Below, in pieces: positions 42,228 through 50,891 of a DNA stretch of 64,000 nucleotides (position 1 is its first letter; each line of letters begins with the position of its first letter). The stretch is from contig MEQB01000001.1 in assembly GCA_001770015.1 (NCBI GenBank), positions 1 through 64,000 on the forward strand, written 5' to 3'. Made by a program: the position numbers and the translations under genes. Source of the DNA: Bdellovibrionales bacterium RIFOXYC1_FULL_37_79. GTDB lineage: Bacteria > Bdellovibrionota > Bacteriovoracia > Bacteriovoracales > Bacteriovoracaceae. The notes under the pieces were generated by a model. That model had not been told where the DNA came from and searched no databases. It worked only from the letters and a program-made list of their open reading frames with translations.

Positions 42228-44408
42228 ATGGAGGATCATAACTATATGGCCGTAGGGGATGGACTGATATTAAAGCGTTTTGGAAAGTACTTGCTTCTTG
42301 ATCATTTTGTTGATGGAGGCATGGCCAAGATATGTCGAGCGCGGTTTTTGGGCGAACAAGCTGATAAAATTGTTGCTATCAAAATGATCCAGGCTCAGTA
42401 TTTTGCGGATGAGGCCTTTAGAAATATGTTTCTTGACGAAATCAGGGTTACCTTCGGGCTTATTCATCCAAACATCACTCAGACATTTGATTACGGCATG
42501 GAGGATAATCAGCTCTATCAGGTGATGGAGTATATTAACGGCAAGAATTTAAAAGAGTATCTGGATAAGCTTAAAAAAAGAGGTTATGTATTCCCGGTGG
42601 AAGTCTCCGTTTATGTGATCGCACAGACTTGCCAGGGATTACATTATGCTCATACTTTTAAAAACCAGTTAACCGCAGAGAGTGCCAATATTATCCACCG
42701 GGATATATCTCCGCATAACATTATGTTAACCTACGATGGCGCAGTCAAGATCATCGATTTTGGTATCGCCAAGGCCAGTAGTAATTCAGATAAAACCCAG
42801 GCCGGGACCATTAAAGGAAAGTTATCCTATTTGGCCCCTGAGTATTTGGATGGACTTGATTTGGATGCCAGATATGATCAATTTGCCCTAGGGATCACTC
42901 TCTGGGAAATGCTTTGCTCGAGAAAATTGTTTTCGGCCAAGAATGATTTGGCGGTTTTAAAGAAAATCCAGGCTTGCAAAGTTCCCCCACCTTCTTCCAT
43001 CAATCCCAATGTGCCCAAGGCCTTGGATAAAATTGTCTTAAAAGCACTTGAGAAGGACCGGGAACTGCGATATGAAAACCTTGATCAGATGAACCGGGCC
43101 TTGATCAAGTTTCTTTACGCCAAATATCCAGAGTTCAATGCAACTGATCTTTCCTATTTTGCCCAGGAACTCTTTAAGGACGTCATCAAGCAGGATCAGG
43201 AGAGATTTAAGGAATTTGGAAAAATAGATATCCATCCCTTTTTAGATGAAATGAGAAAAGGGGTTCCGCTAGCCTCGAAAAATAAAATTTATGATGATGA
43301 TGTCATCATTATCCAAGACGAATCAGAAGATAGTGGGCAACTTGATCAAAATGGCAATCGTTCCACGAATAAGTCTTCTACCAGAAGGACCGAACTGGAT
43401 TTAGATAGCGGGGCGGAAGGGGATTCATCAGCTTTGGCCCTTGAAATAGATGGTGGAAAATCTAAGACTCTGGCCAGAAATGAGGAGACCAGGACCAAGA
43501 CCAACCGTAAACCTACTTGGGGATTGGTGAAAACGCCTAATAAAGCTGGGTCGGAAGCAAACGATGCGTATAAAGCAGGACAGCGATCCACGGGAACAGT
43601 GACTGGGGTTAAAGCATTGCATGGAACCCTAACTGGAATTAAGCAAAATTCTGGCAGCACTCGGACCAAAACTTGCAGCGCTTCTCGAGATGGCGCTAGC
43701 CGAAGTTCAACCGGATCATTGTTTAAAATATTAGTGGCGAGTTTATGCATTACCCTGGTCTGGTTTGGACATGAAAAATATTTGAAAAATCAAAAATCTC
43801 ATATGGCATCTAATATTGATTTAGCACAACAAAACCAGATTGTGCGGAAAGTGGCTTCTTCCGGGGTATTACGGCTTGGAAATTACCAAAATTTTGATAA
43901 AGTGAAATATAAGCTCTATCTAGATGGCAAATTGTACGACGATATGGCCAAGGTTTTGACTGGGGAAATTGAAAATTTGAAAATTTCTGAAAGCGAAATC
44001 ATGACCGTGAGAATTGTTTACGATAATGAACATGAATATCTGGTGAGAAAGGTTCGTTTTCAAGACGGTGTGGCGAATGTTGATGTAATGCCCTTCGAGC
44101 AAATGTCCCGTGCTTCATATGCTGACCTGGTGGGAGGAGTAAATTGCAATGCCAAAGGTACAATTCACTTTCAAATGCTGGGAGAGGATCGAATAGAAGC
44201 GGTACCAATCGCAAAAACCAATCCGATTGCTTTCAAAGTAGATGAAAAGCAAAAGGAATACGATATCAAATATGTTCCAGCACCAAGCGACGATATTGAC
44301 TACAAGGACTTACAATTTACGATCAGGTTTCCTAGGGCGGATAATCAAGTGGATATTTGTGATGGGATAGTCAAGGCGTTGGAGCGGCACTCACGGTCCT
44401 CTAATTAG
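42228..44408 (+). CDS. transmembrane Ser/Thr protein kinase
   Basis: The 726-residue protein has a PknB-type kinase domain (about 18-290): VAIKMI, catalytic HRDISPHNIM (near 158-167), IIDFGIAK, and APEYLDG. Catalytic residues are complete. A Ser/Thr/Asn-rich linker (350-490), one membrane helix (about 497-515), and a periplasmic domain of about 200 residues follow. Two starts are possible: 42228, with AGGAGG only one base away, or 42246 with GGAGG 11 bases upstream. It ends three bases from the convergent Nramp gene. Confidence 0.85.
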   Translation: MEDHNYMAVGDGLILKRFGKYLLLDHFVDGGMAKICRARFLGEQADKIVAIKMIQAQYFADEAFRNMFLDEIRVTFGLIHPNITQTFDYGMEDNQLYQVMEYINGKNLKEYLDKLKKRGYVFPVEVSVYVIAQTCQGLHYAHTFKNQLTAESANIIHRDISPHNIMLTYDGAVKIIDFGIAKASSNSDKTQAGTIKGKLSYLAPEYLDGLDLDARYDQFALGITLWEMLCSRKLFSAKNDLAVLKKIQACKVPPPSSINPNVPKALDKIVLKALEKDRELRYENLDQMNRALIKFLYAKYPEFNATDLSYFAQELFKDVIKQDQERFKEFGKIDIHPFLDEMRKGVPLASKNKIYDDDVIIIQDESEDSGQLDQNGNRSTNKSSTRRTELDLDSGAEGDSSALALEIDGGKSKTLARNEETRTKTNRKPTWGLVKTPNKAGSEANDAYKAGQRSTGTVTGVKALHGTLTGIKQNSGSTRTKTCSASRDGASRSSTGSLFKILVASLCITLVWFGHEKYLKNQKSHMASNIDLAQQNQIVRKVASSGVLRLGNYQNFDKVKYKLYLDGKLYDDMAKVLTGEIENLKISESEIMTVRIVYDNEHEYLVRKVRFQDGVANVDVMPFEQMSRASYADLVGGVNCNAKGTIHFQMLGEDRIEAVPIAKTNPIAFKVDEKQKEYDIKYVPAPSDDIDYKDLQFTIRFPRADNQVDICDGIVKALERHSRSSN

Positions 44409-44411
44409 TCA

Positions 44412-45701
44412 TCAGGTTTTAATTTCAAAATAGATAAAAATAATATTCGCTGCGAACATAAAAAAAACGATCAAGTAGCTGACCAGATTATAGATCGGGG
44501 TATTGGTGTGTTCGCCCATGACATCGGGGTCGTTGCAAAGTTTGATAATGTACAATAAAACAATTGGAATTAAAATTCCGTTAATGATTTGCGACCAGAT
44601 CAGAATGTTAAAGAGGTTGATTCCTGGCATGAGAATTAAAAGAGCACTAAAGGCAATAATTCCGGTAAATATCGAAAAAAAGTTCGGGGCTTCTTTGAAA
44701 GTTTTATCGACCCCGGATTCCCACCCCATGCCTTCACAAACATAATAGCTGGTTGCCAAAGGCAAAAGTGCCGCTGCAAAAATGGAGGCATTAAACAATC
44801 CAAAGGCAAATAGGGTGGAGGCATATTTGCCTGCTAATGGGGCCAGCGCGATGGCGGCATCCTTGGCATTACTGATGATAATTCCAGAGTTAAATAAAGT
44901 GGCGGCACAACAAATGATGATAAAAATGGTAACGGTTACCATGGTGGTACAACCAAGTATGACATCAATTTTTGAGTGGGTGAGATCCTTAGTGGTGAGT
45001 CCTTTTTCAACCACTGCTGATTGGATATAAAATTGCATCCAGGGAGTGATGGAGGTACCGATCAGACCAACAATAATAGGAAAATCACTTGGTTGTATTT
45101 CTCGAAAATCAGGGGTGAAAATCGCCGAGACAATATCCGTAAATGAGGGACCTATGATAATGCCTGAAATGACGTAGGAGATATATAAGGCGCATCCAAT
45201 TAAAAAAACGCGCTCGACGGTTTTATAATTTCCTTTGAGTATTAATAACCATACAAACACCGAGCAAATGGGAACCGAAATATATTTGGAAATCCCAAAA
45301 ATCTCTCCGGCAGAAGCAATGCCGGCAAACTCCGCCATGGTGTTACCCAGATCAGCTACCACCAGAAAGATAATGGTATAGAAGGTGATTTTCAGACCAA
45401 ACCGTTCTCTGATTAAATCGGCTAAACCTTTTCCAGAGGAAATTCCCATGCGGGCCGACATTTCTTGAACCATAATCAAAGCGATGGTGATGGGAATGAG
45501 CACCCATAGCAGGCGATAGCCGGTTTGCGCCCCGGTCAGGGAATAGGTGGCAATTCCTCCCGCATCGTTGTCAATATTGGCGGTAATGAGGCCCGGACCA
45601 ATAACTGCCAGTAAAAGAAAAATCTTTTTCAAAAAAGGCGGAAAATTTAGTTTGGAGATATAGTCTTTCGTAAATTCCCCTTTCTTTAGTCCAGTAACCA
45701 A
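44412..45701 (-). CDS. atypical Nramp-family metal transporter
   Basis: The 429-residue protein has about eleven membrane segments and Nramp-like TM1 and TM6, but with altered metal motifs. The usual DPGN of TM1 is IDNDAGGIATY, and the MPH of TM6 is GTSITPWMQFY. Canonical Mn/Fe transporters use Asp, Asn and Met there; loss of Met suggests another metal such as Mg (inference by analogy with Nramp-related Mg transporters). It starts with TTG within the 3' end of the MgtE_N-CBS gene (16-bp overlap), so both are made together. Confidence 0.8.
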   Translation of the reverse strand: MVTGLKKGEFTKDYISKLNFPPFLKKIFLLLAVIGPGLITANIDNDAGGIATYSLTGAQTGYRLLWVLIPITIALIMVQEMSARMGISSGKGLADLIRERFGLKITFYTIIFLVVADLGNTMAEFAGIASAGEIFGISKYISVPICSVFVWLLILKGNYKTVERVFLIGCALYISYVISGIIIGPSFTDIVSAIFTPDFREIQPSDFPIIVGLIGTSITPWMQFYIQSAVVEKGLTTKDLTHSKIDVILGCTTMVTVTIFIIICCAATLFNSGIIISNAKDAAIALAPLAGKYASTLFAFGLFNASIFAAALLPLATSYYVCEGMGWESGVDKTFKEAPNFFSIFTGIIAFSALLILMPGINLFNILIWSQIINGILIPIVLLYIIKLCNDPDVMGEHTNTPIYNLVSYLIVFFMFAANIIFIYFEIKT

Positions 45702-47017
45702 GGCAGTACATCATCAATAAAGACAATACCAAGCAGGGTATGGTCTTGTTCAACCACTGGTACATAAAACAGATTGTATTTGGACATATAACTGGCGACC
45801 TCTTTCCAATGAGTTTCTGGCGTGAGGCACTTGATGTCGTTGGTGATCATCAAGTCGCCGACTTTTAAATTTTCATTTTGAATAAGCAGTTTGTTAAGAG
45901 AACACGTTCCAATCAATTTATCAGAGTCATCGATGACATATAATTCGTAGAGGGTTTCTATATCATCATGCTCATTTTGAATAATTTGCATGATCTCTGA
46001 CTTGGTATGCCCGGGCCTAACGGTCAAAAATTCAGTGGACATCAACCCGCCGGCAGTATCTTCGTCGTATTCGAGAAGTTCTTGAATATCCTCTTGAATC
46101 TCGTCGTCTTCGATATTCTCAAAAATCCTTTCCCTGATATCATGACTTAAATCTTCCAGAATGTCGGCAGCCTCATCGGTACCCATGTTTTCAATTATAT
46201 CCGCTACTCGTTCGGGGGATTCAAATTTTAAAAGCATGGGTTGGATTTCAGGTTCCACCTCTATGAGGGTTTCGGCAGCCATTTCGGGGTCAAGCTCCTT
46301 AAAAATCAAATCTCTTGAGTGGGGATCTAGATCCTCTAGGATATCGGCCAGATCAGCGGGGTGAAGATTATTGAGTTCATCATTTTTTAAATTGAGGCGG
46401 ACATTGCTATGGACTGTTTTGTCGGGGATCGCGTGAACATATTTCCAGCTTATTAGCAGATTGCCGGTTAGATATTTTGAATTGGGATTGATGATTTTAA
46501 CAAAAAAATCCACCAATTTTTCAAATCCCAGTCTTCGTAAAAGGCTGCGCATTCCAATTTCGGCGTGGGTTACCCTGATATTTTGTCCCACGCGGATAAA
46601 TTGGATGTCATTGACCCGGACTACTTTTTTTCCATGGGTATCTACAATTTGTCTGTCGAGAATGACTTTTCCAAGCGGAGGATATTCCACAGCCTGGCCG
46701 GAGAATTGGCTAAACATTAAATTGGTGACGGTTTTTTTTTGACAAATTTTCGGAAAAGTTCGACTGCGTCCGATGGGCGATTCGTTGCGGATAATAATTT
46801 TTCTGCGGGAAAATGAGAGGATGTGTTCCCAGCGAACATAAAACACTTGATTATTTTTTTTAAATTGCAATGCCAGAACTTCGGGAAAAATATCTTCGTA
46901 GTTTACAAAGAAGTCAGTTAGTGACCCTACTTTGTTTTTCTCCTCGTTAATAATAGGTGTTCCGATCAGATCGGAAAAATTCAAGGTGATATCCGTGAAT
47001 GCATCAAATACGCTCAT
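45686..47017 (-). CDS. soluble PRC-MgtE_N-CBS regulatory protein
   Basis: The 443 residues contain two PRC-barrel-like parts (about 10-75 and 105-170), an MgtE N-terminal superhelical domain (about 215-300, LHPADLADILEDLDPHSRD and IENMGTDEAADILEDLSHD) and a pair of CBS domains (about 325-440; STEFLTVRPGHTK, MITNDIKCLTPETHW). In MgtE the N and CBS domains sense Mg and close the channel; here the MgtE membrane domain is missing and an Nramp-like transporter overlaps instead. It probably gates that partner in trans (inference). No signal or membrane segment is seen. Confidence 0.8.
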   Translation of the reverse strand: MSVFDAFTDITLNFSDLIGTPIINEEKNKVGSLTDFFVNYEDIFPEVLALQFKKNNQVFYVRWEHILSFSRRKIIIRNESPIGRSRTFPKICQKKTVTNLMFSQFSGQAVEYPPLGKVILDRQIVDTHGKKVVRVNDIQFIRVGQNIRVTHAEIGMRSLLRRLGFEKLVDFFVKIINPNSKYLTGNLLISWKYVHAIPDKTVHSNVRLNLKNDELNNLHPADLADILEDLDPHSRDLIFKELDPEMAAETLIEVEPEIQPMLLKFESPERVADIIENMGTDEAADILEDLSHDIRERIFENIEDDEIQEDIQELLEYDEDTAGGLMSTEFLTVRPGHTKSEIMQIIQNEHDDIETLYELYVIDDSDKLIGTCSLNKLLIQNENLKVGDLMITNDIKCLTPETHWKEVASYMSKYNLFYVPVVEQDHTLLGIVFIDDVLPWLLD

Positions 47018-47109
47018 GGTATAAACTCATTTAGCAGGATGTTTATCTTGTCGGACTATAGTGTCCATTTATTAGAAAATTGCTGGAAATGTCAAAGGAA
47101 AACCTGCAG

Positions 47110-48117
47110 TTATCTTAGAAATGCCAAAACATCCGAGATAATCTTCTTTTCATCATTTAAACCATGATAGCTATTTTTAGGGGTGACTTTTTTAAAGAAT
47201 GTTCTTTGACCTTTGGCAAGCTGTCTGGTGGCGATAACCATCTTTTGCACTAATTCTTCCTGGCTTTTAATTTTACCGGCTAAATAATCCAAAACTTCGC
47301 TATATCCGACTGAATTGATCGGCTTTTCCTTTCCTGTAATACCTTGTCGTAGCAGGTTTTGTACTTCTTCGATGAGATGGTTTGCGAGCATTGCATGAAC
47401 CCGTTTTTGAATAATTTTCTGATGCTCCAGCTTGGGTATATCCAGATAGAGATGAAAAATATTCCAATTGGGATGCTGATTGATGCTAAAGTCGTACGGG
47501 GAATTATGGTCAAATACCTTTTTTTGATCGGATAATTTTTCGGTGGTCATCATATGATGTTCTACTGCCCGAATTATTCTATAATGGTCGTTGGGATGAA
47601 GACTTTGATAACTTTCCAAATCATATTGCTTTAAATAATTAATGAAAAAAGTGATTCCATTTTTTTTATATTCTGATTCATTAATTAATTTTTGCTGGGG
47701 AGAGATCTGGCATGAGTCATACATTCCTTTAATGAGTGCTCGCAAGTAGAAGCTACTGCCTCCCACTAGAATAATCACTTGATGGTTAGCATGATGTCTG
47801 GCGATCAAGTCACTGGCGGTTTTTACAAAGTCGGCTGTGTTGAAGGGGCTGGTGATGGATCTGATATTGATCAGTTCATGGGGGTGCATGGCGAGTTCAA
47901 CTGGACTTGGTTTGGCCGTTCCGATGGAAAGCTCCTGGTAAAAAAGCAGAGAATCGAAATTGACAATAACCACTGGTTGGTTTAACTGGTCCTTGATGGC
48001 GGAAGCAACTTTTAAACTTATTTGGGTTTTGTTGGTTGCCGTTGGGCCTGAAATAATGATTATTGGTTGTGTTTGCACGCTAATCCCGGGTAAAGAAGTG
48101 GGCCAGTTTTTCGTCAT
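47110..48117 (-). CDS. miaA: tRNA dimethylallyltransferase
   Basis: The enzyme (up to 335 residues) adds dimethylallyl to A37 of tRNAs. It shows the P-loop GPTATNKTQISL (usual form GPTASGKT), FDSLLFYQELSIGTAKPS, VGGSSFYLRALI and ATRQLAKGQRTFFKK near the end. Asn replaces Gly before the P-loop Lys. The ATG at 48117 overlaps mutL by 38 bp; a GTG at 48078 just after the mutL stop is an alternative that still keeps the P-loop. mutL-miaA is a common pair. Confidence 0.88.
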   Translation of the reverse strand: MTKNWPTSLPGISVQTQPIIIISGPTATNKTQISLKVASAIKDQLNQPVVIVNFDSLLFYQELSIGTAKPSPVELAMHPHELINIRSITSPFNTADFVKTASDLIARHHANHQVIILVGGSSFYLRALIKGMYDSCQISPQQKLINESEYKKNGITFFINYLKQYDLESYQSLHPNDHYRIIRAVEHHMMTTEKLSDQKKVFDHNSPYDFSINQHPNWNIFHLYLDIPKLEHQKIIQKRVHAMLANHLIEEVQNLLRQGITGKEKPINSVGYSEVLDYLAGKIKSQEELVQKMVIATRQLAKGQRTFFKKVTPKNSYHGLNDEKKIISDVLAFLR

Positions 48118-49756
48118 CTATCACGGTAACCATCCCAGATGAGACCAGGTCAGTTATTTGAAATTGGGAAAGCATTTCCTGGAGCTTGGTGGAATTAATA
48201 CTTAGGGCATAATCAAAACTTGAATCAGTTAACCACTGATTGACCAAGGCAAGACCATTACCCTCAGGGAAATCATTGATCCTCTGGGCAAGGTAATCCA
48301 GAAGATTTTTAAATAAAAGATCAAGCGGAAGTTCCAGACAAAAGTCGGGAATAGTTCTCAGTACCAATAAATTGGCATCAAGGATATCTAGATTAATACC
48401 AGTTTTTAAAAGCTCTGGAAGAAAACTTTTCACCCTTTCACTAGGCAGATGAAACGGTTCGCTTATGAGTAGCGGGATAAGTTTATTTTCGTGGACCGGG
48501 TACGTTTGCTTAAAATTTATTTTTAGAAACTCTTTTAATAATCTTTCAAAAGCAATCAGATAATTGCACTCCTTTTTTAAAAGAATATATTTATGAGAAA
48601 GTGGAAAAAAAGATGAAGTGGAGGAGTCTCGGTGCGTTTGGGGGGCTTGATCTGAAGGGGATGGTAAATAAGAGGTGACGGAGAGTTTGGTCAAGTTATC
48701 CGGGGGAGTCGGGATATCAATTTTTAATTTTAAATCATTCACGGCTGTCTTAATTGCTTCCATGATGAGCGAACAAATCAGGTTTTCGTTGAAAAACTTG
48801 ACGCTAGTTTTGGCCGGATGAACATTGATATCAATTTGATCGGGTGGAAGGTTAATAAAAAGGGCATAATGACCGGTGTGTAAAGCGGGCCAAAATCCCG
48901 CCAGGCTTTTAAGAATAATCTGATTGATTTTTTTATCCATAAAAAGCCGGTGGTTGACAAAGAGAAACTGGTGTTTATAAGCATTACTCTTATTGGTTTG
49001 GTGGGAGAAATAACCGTTGATGTGGATGGCCTGATATGAGGTGCTGGCATGAAGTAGCTTGCCTGAGTTGGTTTTTTTATTGTTAAAAATTTGCGTTATG
49101 CGGTTCGTATATTGGGTTTTTTCGGTGCTGGGATAGATTATTTTGTCTTGCTCATCTTGCTTGAGTGAAAAAGCAATGGAAGGGTTTGAGATGATAAATG
49201 CATTTATGATCCGGCAAATGGCGTTTTGTTCAGAAGTCCTCGCCTTGATGAATTTTAGTCGGGCAGGGGTGTTGTAAAACAAGTCTTTGATGAAGATGGA
49301 TGTTCCAGATGTTTCTGCATTAAAGGGGGTGTGTGAGATCATTTTCCCCCCGTGAATGATATATTTTCCTCCGTGTAAACGGGGAAGCCTGGGGGAACTT
49401 AGGCATTCAAGTCGTGCCACACTTGCCATGCTGCTTAATGCCTCTCCTCTAAAACCATAACTGGTTAAGTTGTAGAGATCTTCAAAAAAATTTAATTTGC
49501 TAGTGGCGTGCTTGGTAAAGGCCAAAGGTAGTTCGTCGAAACTCATACCCTTGCCATCATCTTCGATCGAGATAAAATTCAAACCTTGCTCTTTGATGGT
49601 AACATCAATCCGGGTTGATTTGGCATCAATGGAATTTTCCAGTAACTCCTTGATGAGTGAGGCTGGTCGTTCAATGACTTCGCCCGCCTTAATCTGGTTA
49701 ATCAAATGATCTGGTAACAGCTTGATCGAGCATTGAGGGGTTAAATCAGTTTGCAT
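48080..49756 (-). CDS. mutL: DNA mismatch repair protein MutL
   Basis: The 558-residue protein has the GHKL ATPase motifs: KELLENSIDAKSTRI, DDGKGMSFDELPLAFTKHAT and GFRGEALSSMASVA. The C-terminal dimerisation domain (about 390-558) lacks the DQHAX2EX4E endonuclease motif: at its place is IAFERLLKEFL. So it is a MutL of the nuclease-less type, which in E. coli works with MutH; whether MutH exists here is unknown. It overlaps miaA. Confidence 0.9.
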   Translation of the reverse strand: MQTDLTPQCSIKLLPDHLINQIKAGEVIERPASLIKELLENSIDAKSTRIDVTIKEQGLNFISIEDDGKGMSFDELPLAFTKHATSKLNFFEDLYNLTSYGFRGEALSSMASVARLECLSSPRLPRLHGGKYIIHGGKMISHTPFNAETSGTSIFIKDLFYNTPARLKFIKARTSEQNAICRIINAFIISNPSIAFSLKQDEQDKIIYPSTEKTQYTNRITQIFNNKKTNSGKLLHASTSYQAIHINGYFSHQTNKSNAYKHQFLFVNHRLFMDKKINQIILKSLAGFWPALHTGHYALFINLPPDQIDINVHPAKTSVKFFNENLICSLIMEAIKTAVNDLKLKIDIPTPPDNLTKLSVTSYLPSPSDQAPQTHRDSSTSSFFPLSHKYILLKKECNYLIAFERLLKEFLKINFKQTYPVHENKLIPLLISEPFHLPSERVKSFLPELLKTGINLDILDANLLVLRTIPDFCLELPLDLLFKNLLDYLAQRINDFPEGNGLALVNQWLTDSSFDYALSINSTKLQEMLSQFQITDLVSSGMVTVIDDEKLAHFFTRD

Positions 49757-49767
49757 GTTGGTACTAT

Positions 49768-50673
49768 TTATTCTCTAAAAAAATTGACCTGGTTTCTACC
49801 ACCATCTTTGGATTTATAAAGAGCGATATCTACCCGTTTAAACAAATCCAAACCGGAATTGACGCCTTTGCGGTAGTCAGCAAGTCCCACGGAGATAGTC
49901 ACCGGCAAGCGGTTACTATCGTAGAGAAATTGATGGGCCTCTATCAAGGCACGAATTCTTTCGGCTACTTCATAGGCTTGTTTGATATTTGTTTTGGGAA
50001 GTAAAATCATAAACTCTTCTCCCCCAAATCTGGCAAAAATATCGTTATCTCTCACCCCGTTGGTTCTAACAATGGTGGATAATTCTTTAAGTACAAAGTC
50101 ACCGGCATCATGACCGAAGGTATCATTTAATTTTTTAAAATGATCCAAGTCGAACATGATGAGAGAAAGGGGTTCCCCGGATAATTTACTTTTTTTAACC
50201 TGTAAATCAAGTGAGCGGTTAAAATATGTTTTGGTATAGCAACCGGTCATGCCATCAGTATTGGCCGCATGCTGTAATTTATCGTAGGTTAAGCGCTCCG
50301 AATCACCCTTGGGGATATATTTTAAAGCAATTTTCCCAACTTTGACGATATCACCCTTTTTAAGCAGGGTAGGTGTTAAAACTCTTTTATTGTTAATATA
50401 GGTTCCATTTCTTGAGCCGGTGTCTTCCACGGTATGGCCTATTTCAGTTTCATCTACTTTAAAGTGATTCCGGGAGATGCCTTGAAATTCAAGGGGAATA
50501 TTGTTTTTTAAGCTTCTGCCCACCAGAATGGTCTTCTTATCCAAGTCGAAAATAGTTCCGTTAAGTTCACCCCCGACAATTAATAAGGCGGCAGGTTTTT
50601 TGTCGGCTTCTTCATCTACTGCTTTTAAGGCTTTTTTAATATCAGTTATGACTATAGTAGTATCATCGACCAT
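49768..50673 (-). CDS. FHA-GGDEF diguanylate cyclase
   Basis: The 301-residue protein has a short N-terminal tail with VDDTTIVITDI, an FHA domain (about 28-125: GRSLKNN, GISRNHF, DTGSRNGTYINNKRV) and a GGDEF domain (about 135-300) with intact GGEEF and the inhibitory-site RDND five residues before. Thus it should make c-di-GMP and respond to phospho-threonine. Bdellovibrio has an FHA-GGDEF protein, DgcB, needed for prey invasion; this is the same layout. The start at 50673 is chosen over an upstream ATG (50787) because sequence before it is not domain-like. It lies 12 bases before mutL. Confidence 0.85.
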   Translation of the reverse strand: MVDDTTIVITDIKKALKAVDEEADKKPAALLIVGGELNGTIFDLDKKTILVGRSLKNNIPLEFQGISRNHFKVDETEIGHTVEDTGSRNGTYINNKRVLTPTLLKKGDIVKVGKIALKYIPKGDSERLTYDKLQHAANTDGMTGCYTKTYFNRSLDLQVKKSKLSGEPLSLIMFDLDHFKKLNDTFGHDAGDFVLKELSTIVRTNGVRDNDIFARFGGEEFMILLPKTNIKQAYEVAERIRALIEAHQFLYDSNRLPVTISVGLADYRKGVNSGLDLFKRVDIALYKSKDGGRNQVNFFRE

Positions 50674-50891
50674 TTTGCAATTGCCCTTAAGTTTAAATAA
50701 ATGAAATTGTAACCCGCTTAAGTTGGAACTACAACCTTGAAGTAAAAAGTTTTTTTGTAAACAGCGATCTGGTTGGGCACAGCGCAATTAGAGAAAAAAG
50801 GATCATTTGCTTTAGGAAGGAAAACTTTTATTTTTGTGTATAGTCTAATACTATTAAACTATAATAATTTTTTTATGGTGAGGGTTTTTTT

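Noticed and set aside
43346-43750. 134-codon minus-strand frame opposite the kinase linker
   Set aside because: It shadows the Ser/Thr-rich linker of the kinase; the plus frame is continuous with clear domains on both sides.
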